NCBI GenBank assembly: GCA_000697335.1
Contig: JNEM01013502.1
Location: 1-16,215, forward strand
Origin: Conidiobolus incongruus B7586
Taxonomy: Eukaryota > Entomophthoromycota > Entomophthoromycetes > Entomophthorales > Conidiobolaceae
DNA length: 16,215 bases
Direction of reading: 5' to 3'
A model generated the notes under the pieces. It saw nothing but the letters and a program-made list of their open reading frames with translations. It searched no databases and had not been told where the DNA came from. The translations under genes were made by a program, and so were the position numbers. Shown in pieces: positions 1 through 9,959 of the stretch. Numbering within the stretch: position 1 is the stretch's first letter; the number at the start of each line of letters is the position of its first letter.

Positions 1-1429
1 TAATTTTAATTCTAAAAATTCTTATATTTGAAATATAAAGTAATATTATAATCAAAAAATAAATTAAAATATTACTAAATTATTTAAATAAAAAATCTTT
101 AGAAAGGTGATAAATATTACAGTCAAGTATATTTTATTAGTAAATTTCGAGATATTATTAATTAAAACAATAAAGTTATTTTTTCTTTATTAAATTATAG
201 TTAATCTTATATTAGCAATTTATATTTTTTGATTACTGATAAATAACACCTAGTTTTGATAAGACAAATAGTTTTTATATTATTAAAACTTAACTATTAT
301 TATAATCAAAATCAAATATATTATAAATAGCCTTTTTGTTTAAAAATGTTTTTTTAATCAAAATATCCGATATCATTATTAAATATATAATCTACTAAAA
401 AACAAATTAAGATTAATCGGATAATGTATGATTGGTTATTACCACCTCTACTTAAGTTGAAAAAGAATTAAATGATTTTGTTTAGAAATCTATTTTTTTA
501 TATATTAACCTGAATTATACTTTGTGTGATAATAAAAACTAAGAGATTATTTGGGTTTACCAATAGGCTAAACCTGTGGTTCACTTATAAAGCATTAATA
601 TTTACCTATATAACATGTCTTTTTAAAAATATAGGTGAACATTATAATATGTTACCTGAGCTGAATAAAGAGGCACTATTTATAGGGTTCAACAATAAAT
701 TACTATTTTTAATTAATTATTTTAAACTATAATAGATATACTATTATAAAAATTTATTCAAACTCCAATAATTTTGAATATTTTTAAAAACCTAAAATTT
801 AATTTAATATTTTTTAATATATAAGTTATTTAATAAAATAACCTAATTGAAATAAAAATAATAGAATATGATATATTTATAAAGAATTATAAAATGATTT
901 TGGAATGAGGGATTAATTCCATAATGTCATAATCTGAAATATACTTAATATACGATCCACTAGATTTAAATAAAAAAATAATATTAAATTTATAAAAATT
1001 TTGAAATGCTATTAAATAATAGTATATCAATAACAAGTAATAACCATATAATAATGATTTTGTAAATTAATATTAAAAAATTAAAAGAATATTTAAATTT
1101 AAAATATTCATATAAAATTAACTATATATAACTATGAATAAAAATAAAAACAAGAAGAAATTGAACCCAAATGGTAAATGCAATGAGTTTTCTAGGTACA
1201 TACCTTAAACACTTAGCTATCTCTTATTAGTAGTTATTTCAAACTAAAAATAATTGATTATTAGTGTACCTTAATTTTATATGTAAGTTTATCAAATCAA
1301 ATAAAATACTTTCAAATTTACAACTATAAACATCAATCACTAACACATGCAATAAATATTAGTTTAATAAAGCATTCCTAATAATTCCAAAACTCAAATA
1401 ACTAAGATCTAATAAATAGATTAAGTATC
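1..1429. other. AT-rich intergenic region
   Basis: Almost pure A/T sequence with short homopolymer runs and no convincing coding signal. The stretch from about 420 to 735 is a little less AT-rich and holds a 68-codon open frame (526-732, plus) starting with MIIKTKRLFGF. I recognise no family in it, it has no splice-joined neighbours that I can see, and codon content is what chance would give in such DNA, so I do not call it a gene. No tRNA, hairpin terminator or repeat unit was recognised. The last 100 bases lie 3' of the glycosylase gene and should hold its 3' UTR and polyadenylation region, but no clear AATAAA signal is visible on the minus strand just after the stop. Confidence 0.6.
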
Positions 1430-2694
1430 TTATTCTATTTTTATATCCTCGTATTCAATCTTAACTTCAGAATCTCCAGATTTTTTAGTTCCTTGGATTT
1501 TTGTCCGCTTAGTAGTAACTTGTTTAGATGGACAATAATTTTGTACAGGACATTGACTGCATTTGGGTCTTTGAGCATGACAGATGGTTTGACCAAATCC
1601 AACTAGCATTGCGTTGATCTCTTTCCAATATGGTTTGGGTAACCAACTCTCCAACATCTATAAAAAATAAGTTAATAAAATTAGAATGTAAATAATACTA
1701 TGAAGTATTACACTCCTGGTTTGCTCAGGTGTCTTTGTTTTGACCCATTTCAACCTGTTACAAATACGATCTACATGGACGTCAACACCAATACCTATAT
1801 TTCTAAATTAAAAAGTTCATTAGTTGATTATGTTATAAAAAATCAATAATAAATTGATTACTCATTCCAAGCATGTTGTAGTACTAAATAAGCCTATATT
1901 AAATAATAAAAATTAAATTTACATATATAATATAATGAATTCGTCATTACCATTTTAGGACCAACACCAGGTAATTTTAATAAACCATCTAAGTCACTTG
2001 GAATATCCCCATTATATTCGTTTAGGCATATTTGTATAGATCTTTGAATAAATCTATAAAAAAATATATATTTAATATGAATTAAATAAAACGTAAATAA
2101 TTAAAATTACTTTAATTTCTGAGCATGAAATCCTACTTTTCTGATACATTGATGCAAAGTATCACTTGGTAACTGAGCCACATTATTAATATTGAAGGGA
2201 CCGTTAATTGCTGCTTTAATGTTGGACATAGCTTCATAAGTAACTTCGTCTTTAGTTCTAGATGATAGTATGAGTGAGAGAAGGACATGGAAGCGGTAAT
2301 CCTGAAAATTTTGGTTAATAATTTTGAATTGAAAAGACTTTTATAGTGATACCTTTCCCTGTATCTCTTTATTATCAGTTTCAGCGCATCCCATAGTATC
2401 AACAGGAGCTTCGTTATTTTGACGATAGTATTTTATAATTTTGTATACTGTCTCCCAATTAGCTGGAGGTATTCTTTCTATCAAAAAAGTTCAAAACGCG
2501 ACAATTTAAGATAAAACTATATAATTACTATATTGGATATTGTTTTCATCCACTTTAGTTTCAATATCTTCTTCAACCTTGACTCTTTTCTTAGAAGTTT
2601 TGACAGGTCTTTTAGGAGATTCATCAATATCAATACTTTCATTTTCATATTGAGTAAAATTTCTTATTCTTAAATTATACGGTGTATGACTCAT
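1430..2694 (-). CDS. NTH1: Endonuclease III-type DNA glycosylase/AP lyase (NTH1/NTG family), 7 exons
   Basis: Bifunctional DNA glycosylase of base-excision repair. The family removes oxidised pyrimidines and nicks the abasic site, in nucleus and often mitochondria. Exons on the minus strand: 2694-2529, 2477-2353, 2301-2111, 2053-1951, 1893-1862, 1802-1712, 1657-1430. They join in frame to 936 nt, 311 aa and a TAA stop. The six introns are 51, 51, 57, 57, 59 and 54 nt, with GTAAT or GTATC donors and TATAG, TTCAG or TTTAG acceptors. The start is the only ATG opening exon 1; it leads a basic, Lys/Arg-rich tail (residues 28-40) that could be a nuclear signal. The NTH1 core begins at PPANWETVY and includes APVDTMGC. 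The helix-hairpin-helix LPGVGPKMA carries the expected catalytic Lys (about residue 194). GVDVHVDR carries the catalytic Asp (about 213). Four Cys at about 262, 269, 272 and 278 have C-X6-C-X2-C-X5-C spacing, the [4Fe-4S] site. No inactivating change is seen. Family call is firm; NTH1 versus a paralogue such as NTG2 is not resolved. Confidence 0.95.
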
Positions 2695-3513
2695 GATATA
2701 AGTAATATGTTTGAAGTAATTAAATCGAAAATAAATTATTGGAATTTTGAATTTATATTATTAAATCAAATTTTATAAATGAAAATTTAAATTTTAATAA
2801 ATTATTATGATGACTCATACTTAAGGTGAATATTATTATAATTGAAATTATGGGTATTTAAGATCTTATCAATTATAATTATATAATTTACATAATATTT
2901 GATGATTAACAAATTTTAATCAAAGTTGATTCAATAATGATTTTGTTTTATTTAAACATTAAATAATAAATTTAAAATTCAATTTATATTCATTTAAATA
3001 TTAGATAATATCGTACTTATTGATTATTTAATCTGTTTAATCAATTTAATGTTTGATAATTTTATTGGTCGAATTTCATTTGATATTTGAGTCTTTCTAG
3101 AGATATTTTTCTCATATTACCGATTTTCGATTTAACCTTTTTTTGGACCAAATAATTATCAATAATATTTATAATTTCAATATCAAATATTAACATATTA
3201 ATTACCAATTATTTAATAGTGATACATAATTCTGAAATTAGCTCAATACCCTTTTCATCTTAAATTATAAGTATTATTCTCTTTAACGATTTTATATATG
3301 TTTTATATAGGTTTAAAATTTCCTCTTGAATAAAAAAATCTGTGATAAGATTAGTATTTCATTTTTCATTTTTATTATGTCATCAAAGTTTTAATAACTT
3401 GTGCCTATTTTATATGTTTCAAATAATAATTTATTATAATTTAATATTTATGAAATCATTAATGAGTTATTATTAATAAATTAGATATTACAATTGAGAG
3501 TAGATTGAAATTT
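2695..3513. other. AT-rich spacer upstream of the glycosylase gene
   Basis: No gene is visible. The part next to 2694 must contain the promoter and 5' UTR of the glycosylase, but in such A/T-rich sequence no TATA or other element stands out. The region runs up to the TA dinucleotide at 3514-3515 that borders the first mariner copy. Confidence 0.5.
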
Positions 3514-3609
3514 TATTAGTGCAGAAATTAAGTAATGGCACAATTTTAAAATTAAAATTAAACAAATAAATTAATAAATAATATATAAAATTTAATGAAT
3601 AATATAAAA

Positions 3610-4645
3610 TTAATAGCCTCTTTTATTATTAATAACTCTTTTCTATACCTTTAGTAAGCTTCTAATACTTAAAAAACAATTCTTTTTATTAAAGACTGAA
3701 ATTTGATGTTTCACAAACCAATTTAATTTGTTTGTAGGAATTTTTTTTCTTGTAAGCTATTTTTTTAATTGTTTAAAACAATTATAATCACATAGATTAT
3801 AATCAGGTAAATATACTAGATGTGGTAACTCCCTCTAATTTTTTTTATATAAAAAATCTTTTACAACTTTAACTTTATGTATTTTACAATTATCATGCAA
3901 AATAATAAGTGTCTTTAATTTATATTAAGAACACTATTTAGAAATTGTTTTATTTAAAAAAGTAATATATAACTTACTATTAATTGATTTTCCTTGAGGT
4001 ATTAAATAAAAAAAACTATATACCATTATAATCTATTACAACAATTAACATTTGCTTATATTTAAAGTGTTTATTTATTGGAATTTGTGGAGGGGATTGA
4101 TTTAACTTAACCTAATATCTTGTTTTATTTTTAAGTAAAGGATTATATAAAAGAATCTAAGATTCATTAATTATAAGTATTCACTGTAAAAACCTTTGTT
4201 TTTAGTTATACCTTAATAAGTTTAGTTTAGCTATAGCTACTCTAGTTTTCTTTTAAGCTTCTGTTAAATTATAAGGTATCTATTTTACATTTTTATTAAT
4301 TAATCTAAGTTTAAACTTAAGTAAATATAACATGCTTGTATAATTAATATTAAATTGCTTTAATAATTCTCTAACAGAAATAAAAAGGTATTTCTTAATA
4401 TATTTTTTTACTCTATTAGTAAGTGAAAAAATAACAGTAGAAATTAATCTTCTAGATTTTAGTAAATTTTGAATAATGTCCCTTCCAGCTTTAAAATCAC
4501 AAATCTAGTGATATATGGTAGTTTTAGATAAAACACCATCTCTATAAGCTGTTTACAAGTTTTAGATGATTTTAGAGGGTTTATAGTTAAGTTTTAAAGA
4601 TACAAAAATAAAAGCCTTTTGATAATCACAATCTAGTTTAAGCAT
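3610..4645 (-). pseudogene. Mariner transposase pseudogene (copy 1)
   Basis: Reads from ATG at 4645 to TAA at 3610-3612, 1036 nt, close to the roughly 345 codons of mariner transposases. Recognisable parts in order: an N-terminal DNA-binding region (start MLKLDCDYQKAF, then VLSKTTIYH before a lost Trp); the linker motif IPYNLTEA, equivalent to the family's WVPHEL; the first catalytic block, now NES where DES is expected (GAT to AAT); the second block ILHDNCKIH; and LPDYNLCDY, equivalent to SPDLAPSDY. The second and third catalytic Asp are 34 residues apart, the D34D spacing that defines mariner. Breaks are in-frame TAG where the family has Trp (six clear positions), TAA where it has Gln (at least four), and one net frame change in the middle around 4045-4010. 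No TGA is seen in the parts I read. Confidence 0.9.
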
Positions 4646-4761
4646 GATTAAATTTAAGTGTAAATTTTAAAATCAAAATATTTTAATAAAAAAAATAATT
4701 AAAATTGAATATATATATAGTTTGAAAATATTTATTTTCCTATATATTTTATATATATATA

Positions 4762-4793
4762 ATCTTTCAAAACATATAATATGTTTGAAAGAT
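4762..4793. repeat. Imperfect palindrome inside mariner copy 1
   Basis: Arms at 4762-4777 and 4779-4793 (ATCTTTCAAAACATAT against ATATGTTTGAAAGAT) pair over about 15 bp with one extra A in the first arm. The same structure is kept in copy 2 near 10008-10035. It lies just inside the terminal repeat on the transposase 5' side. Next to it the terminal repeat region also folds back on itself (AGAAATTAA near 4795 and TTAATTTCT ending near 4827). It may be a subterminal transposase-binding or structural element; that role is inferred. Confidence 0.6.
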
Positions 4794-4836
4794 CAGAAAT
4801 TAAAAAATTTGCCATTTCTTAATTTCTATACTAATA

Positions 4837-7800
4837 TATCTTCTTTTATTTAATTATATTTAAGTTGAATTTTGATCAAGTATAATCATAAGTAATCATA
4901 TTCCAAATTGGCATTTATTATATATTAAAAATTTAGCAATTAACAAATATAATTTTATATAATATTAATATCTGGTAAATAATTACAAAAATTGAACTTT
5001 AAATCTCTAATTTAATTCAAATAATGTTATATTAAAGGAATTTATTATATACTTTGATGTTGAAATTAGTTTTAGATATATATTATGAATAGTTAGAAAT
5101 ACTGATATATAATGGTTATATTGATTAAATATTTTATATCATATTGACTTTTTAATATCAAATAACTAATTTTGCAAATTTATATTTAATTAAATATCGA
5201 TATACAAGTAGATATAATTAAAATATAATAAATTTTTATTCATTTTTATTTGATTAATTGAATTCAAAAACATAATATATGTCTTTATTACGTATTTCTA
5301 AATGTTATAAAGATAATGTATTAAGATAAATATGTATTTTTATAAAATCACCAATTATTGAAGGTATATTTATGTAATACAGTGATAGATAAATAAAAAA
5401 ACTGTTAATATAAACTACTCACATATTAATTATTTGATATTTTTTTAATTATTATATCTTTTTAATAAAAAATTTTGTATTTATATCTTTATTAATCTTT
5501 TAAATATATTTTCAAGAATTCTAATTTGAATTTTACTATTACATAAATTCGTTAAAGGAATATTTAATATTAACTGATTCGAATAATATGTCCTTATTGA
5601 ATGTATTATTTATTATAAATGAATTAGAGATTTACACTTTATTCTTATATTAATTAATTATACTCAATATATTATGTCAATATAATTAAAAGTTAATAAT
5701 TTGATATTAATATTGAAAATATTTGGAGGGACAAATTAGGAGGATATAGCTTTATTATATTTATTCTTACTAAAATACTTGATATATACATTTTATATTT
5801 TGATTCAATAATAATGCAAAGGATTTGTTTTGTCTTAATCAAACCTGAAAATATGTTAAATATATTTATGATGATTTAAAAATATGATTTTTTCTGAAAA
5901 AATTTAAAAATATAAAGTTATTAAATAATTTTATTTATATAGGAGTCTAATATATATACACTATAATAATATAAAATAATATTTTTAAATTTTAAAGAAT
6001 AAAGATGATTTGAGATTAATTATATTAAATTAAAATAAAATTCTTATTTTTTTAACAATTAAAAAAATATTGCTTATTTTAATAAAAAAAATTCATTTTT
6101 TCTTTATCAATAAATTTAGATGGAATAAAATTATATTATAACTTTTTTGTAATAAATAATAAAATTATGGTTTGAAAAATATCATATAAAATAATTAATA
6201 AAATCCTGATATTAATTATAAATTAAATAATAATATACTTAACACTTGAGACTTAATTTCTAAGAAAATTATTATATTCTTTTTAACTTTGAATTTTATA
6301 TATTAATAATCCATAATTATTGATTTAATATATATTTTAAATTATTATCAAAATTATTCATAATACAACATAAATTTAACTTTTTCACTATAACTTTAAT
6401 AAAATACAAAATTTAAAATAAATAAATAATATAAAATAAATTAGCTTATTACTATTATATAAACGAAATAAGTTTTTCAATAATCAAAATTATTTATAGT
6501 TATATATTAATCAATTCTTTATCTTTTTATAGTTCAAATTTGGAAATCAGATAGACTAAGTTTAATTAAAATTATATTTTTTTTAAATAAATATAATTAT
6601 TATTACTTTGCGATAATCAGATATAGTCAAAAATTATGGTTAAATTATCCTAATTATCTTGTTTTTAAAATTTTATTATAAGTGTAATTTTAATATTAAA
6701 TTATTTTTTAGTGGGATTTAAATTATTTCAAGAAATTATTTAAAACTTGATAATATTTTTCAATTTGATAAAAAAGTTTACTTTACTTTTAATAAGTATT
6801 ATCAATCAATAATATAATTTAAATAGCAAATATTTATTTCAAATCAATATCCAAATATTCAATATTTTAATAAAGGTAAAATTAATTATATTTTGAAATT
6901 TAAAATAATTTATTTAAAATAATTAAAAAATAACTTTATAAATTATATAAATTATTTATTTTTTAAAATATAATATAATATAAAATAATTAATAATTTAT
7001 AGACTTTATAATAATTATTAAAAATTAATTAGTTAAACCAAACCAATATTGATTTAATAACCACCAATATTATATTTTATATTAAATAATAGATAAATAT
7101 TTATATTTTATAGAAGGATTTAATTTTTTAATTATATATTAGTTTTTTATTTTAAGATAATTTAAATTAATATAATTCAACTATAATAAAAATAATCAAA
7201 TATATTAATATTTAAAAGTTTTAAAAATTAAGTATTAAGTTAAATATCACCTTTGTTCAACTATTATAATTAGGTATTTTTGAATAATAATCTTTTATTT
7301 TGATATTTGTTTTTTTCAAATTTTTTATTAATTAATAAATTAAAATAAATCAATAATTAAATATTTTATCAAGAATTAAAGAAATAATCTTTTTAAAAAT
7401 AATAATGTATTTAACTTAATTAAAATGATATCTATATCTAATATTGAGTATTAATATCACATATAATTAATGATTCATAAAATAATCAAAAATATTATAA
7501 AATTTGAAATTTTTATAAAGGTATATATGAAAATAATTTTGTAAAATTTATATAAGATTTATTTAATTTAGACAAAATTAAGTTAATATAAGTAATTTGA
7601 TTTTATTAAATTAATTTGACCTATTTGAAATATATACCATATAATAAATCTTTAAAAATGTTAAATTAAATTGATATAATTATTATAACATAATAGTACA
7701 GTAATTTTTATAGAAATATTCAATAATTGGATATTAATCTATTGTTTATTAAAATATTAATTTTAAAATATTCAACACAAGCTCCTTACAATTAATATCT

Positions 7801-7900
7801 TTTATTTTATCTTAAATTTGAGCTGTATTGTATTTTTAACATCATTTAAACAAGTTATAATGCTAGAATTATCTGCTTTATAAGATTTAATTACTATCTT
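4837..7900. other. AT desert between the two mariner copies
   Basis: About 3 kb of almost pure A/T sequence with very few G or C, no long open frame on either strand, and no recognisable protein similarity in any frame I read. Many short runs such as TTTAAAATAATTAAAA recur, but I see no regular tandem period. It may be ancient transposon sequence decayed beyond recognition, or an AT-rich compartment such as pericentromeric DNA; neither can be shown from the sequence. Confidence 0.5.
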
Positions 7901-9957
7901 CTATTACATTCAAAATTATCAATTTACCTTAGCAAGTTATTATCAGAATATATTTCAATATGGCAAATAACAACTTGTTATTGTATTAACTAAATCAATT
8001 TTGTGATCAAAGTTTATTCAGTACATTTTAGTTCTTCGATATCGAAATAAATGCCGAAACTAAAAAATATTTTAGTACTTGAGGACATTAGTACCATTAC
8101 CATTCTCTCTGAAACCTATTTGACATTTTTCTTTTTTGTAATTATTATCAAAAGGTATATATAATTAATGCCAAGTCTAATTTGTTCAGTGATAATTAAA
8201 GTAATAATTGCTATGAGCTTCATCACGCTAATGGATATTATTGTGATATTTTTGAACGATAGAGGAAGAGAAGTTTAAACGTGATTTACAAAATCTTTAG
8301 TTATAACTGTTAAATTTTTTATTGAGCATTTAATTTTAGAAGATGGTAAAAAGATAAAAATATTAGGAAAAACCAATCAGTATTAGCTTGAGATTTCATT
8401 AATGCTTTTGGAATTAAATTAAATAATTTATTTATTTCTTAATAAGATATTTTCGTATATATCTTGAATAGATAATTTAAAATTTATACCAATTAATAAA
8501 GTAATAAGATTATTCTAATCAGCTTTCAAAATCAAATCAAATTATACTATCTTAAAATCTACACATTTTTTCAATCAAAAGATATCTAATTGATATATTT
8601 CAAGTTTGAATATTGATATTTATAGTATTTGACACATAATAATAAAACATATTTGATTTGGCAACGTAAGCGCTTTGTATTACATTAATAAATGATATAA
8701 TATAGTTTACCATATGAATTTTAGTTTTTTATTATTTATCAAAATTGTATCTTTGATTTACATTAGGTATAATTGTGATAATAAAAAACAATTAAGATCA
8801 GTTGATTTAATTACTGAACAACGTTTAGTAATTTAATACTGAATGATAATTTAGATTTATTTTAATATAATTGAATCAACTAAATTAATATGATTCAACA
8901 AGTAATATGTTAACAACATAACTAAAAAGTTATTTTACCTCCAAAATTTATATAATTAATATACTCTACATTATGATGAGATTTATTACCTCGTCAACTT
9001 TTTCGAAATCTATAATAATTACCAAAGTCTTTTTCAAATTATATAATCATGAAATATTATATACCTAAATAAACTTAATCAAATGATTTCTTTCGTTGAC
9101 AGCCTTCATCTTTAAACAGGTGGTCCAAAGGAAGACGCAGTAGATTATTTTGTTCAGGTTAGAATTCATCTCTATGCTGAGCGTTGCAACAAAGTGATGG
9201 ATAATATCTTTTTTAAATTTTGAAATTATTTTCAAAAGAATAATTTCGTTATATTCAAATTAGTAGATCTTTTCCTTGGATTACATCTCCTTGAATCTTA
9301 ATCACAGCATTGATTTTTTGATGATATTGTTGATGAACTGAGAGAAGACAGGTTTTAGGTTAGTTGTTGAAGTGACCTGGCCATCTGGCTGAATAATACA
9401 TATTTAAAACATGGGAGCACTTACTTGGTCATATGATTGATTAAATTGCACAACAAGTATCGTTTTCATAATTTTCATATTCCATTGACTATTTCAGAAT
9501 TTTTCATTTGTATTGCACGTATTATCCAATTCAAATATGGTAGTAATTCTGATAGATTATCAATTATTACCTCTTCTCCAGTAATTAATTCTGGATATCT
9601 CTAATTGATATAGTTGAACCAACACCTATTTAATATATATAATGACTAAAATTTTACTTGAATAACTTAATATTTGCTATATCACAATTCAACATCAATT
9701 TTGATTAATTATTGATTAGATTTTATATTGCAATTTTTGAATCTGTCAAAGAATTATAATAATGTTGATAGATATATCAACAGATTTTTGATATTTACTT
9801 GCCCTTTCAATCATCAAGTTTTTAAAATATTGCTGAGTTCTTGATAGTTTAAATTAATGGATTTAGTCTAAAGTGGTAGCAAAATTTGAATCAATTTTTA
9901 TCTATTGTTTGATCATAAATAGATCTAGAGACATTGTTTGAGGATTATACAAGCTCT
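7901..9957. other. Decayed gene-like block, mostly unidentified
   Basis: Base composition is clearly less AT-rich than in the preceding desert, and several interrupted frames look protein-like. Examples: on plus, GGPKEDAVDYF (within 9116-9223) and LTISEFFICIARIIQFKYG near 9487-9545; on minus, YPELITGEEVIIDNLSEL near 9600-9545. The two strands compete and every frame is broken within about 50 codons, so I assign no product. It reads as one or more dead genes. The stretch closest to 9958 is treated separately as a possible continuation of the Vps1 relic. Confidence 0.4.
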
Positions 9958-9958
9958 T
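9700..9958 (-). pseudogene. Possible stalk-domain remnant of the Vps1-like pseudogene
   Basis: Immediately beyond mariner copy 2 the minus strand reads SLYNPQTMSLDLFMIKQ, then, after a stop, IKID and, after further breaks, LSRTQQYFKNLMIERASKYQ. The first part is similar in pattern to the dynamin stalk segment (EEPSLRLVTLVFDEL in Vps1), which should come after the GTPase domain. That is the order expected if the mariner at 9960-11274 had jumped into this gene or its relic. The match is short and degenerate, so continuity across the transposon is an inference. Confidence 0.35.
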
Positions 9959-9959
9959 A

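Larger units (their letters stand above)
3516..4834 (-). mobile_element. Full-length decayed mariner (Tc1/mariner) DNA transposon, copy 1
   Basis: A 1319-bp cut-and-paste transposon, the usual mariner size. The left end reads TTAGTGCAGAAATTAAG and the right end, read inward on the other strand, TTAGTATAGAAATTAAG; both continue into a similar AATGGCA block, giving inverted repeats of roughly 30 bp. TA lies directly outside each end (3514-3515 and 4835-4836), the target-site duplication of this superfamily. The ends agree exactly with copy 2 at 9960-11274, so the boundaries are well supported. It carries a transposase relic on the minus strand. Near the transposase 5' side lies a long imperfect palindrome (4762-4793). 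The copy cannot make an active enzyme. Confidence 0.93.

Noticed and set aside
660-700. T-loop-like GGGTTCAAC suggesting a tRNA
   Set aside because: No acceptor stem, D-arm or anticodon arm pairs around it.
526-732. 68-codon plus-strand open frame as a gene
   Set aside because: No recognisable motif or domain, no supporting splice partners, and such frames arise by chance; noted only inside the intergenic entry.
2133-2402. 89-codon minus-strand open frame
   Set aside because: It runs through intron 2 of the glycosylase gene in a different frame from the flanking exons; it is a shadow of exons 2-3.
3610-4645. A variant genetic code (UAG as Trp, UAA as Gln) that would keep the mariner transposase open
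   Set aside because: The glycosylase and PH genes use CAA/CAG for Gln, TGG for Trp, end on TAA and have no internal TAA or TAG. The transposase also has a frame change and a lost catalytic Asp, so decay explains it better.
4837-7900. Satellite or CRISPR-like repeat array in the AT desert
   Set aside because: Short AT words recur but without a fixed period, unit or spacer pattern.
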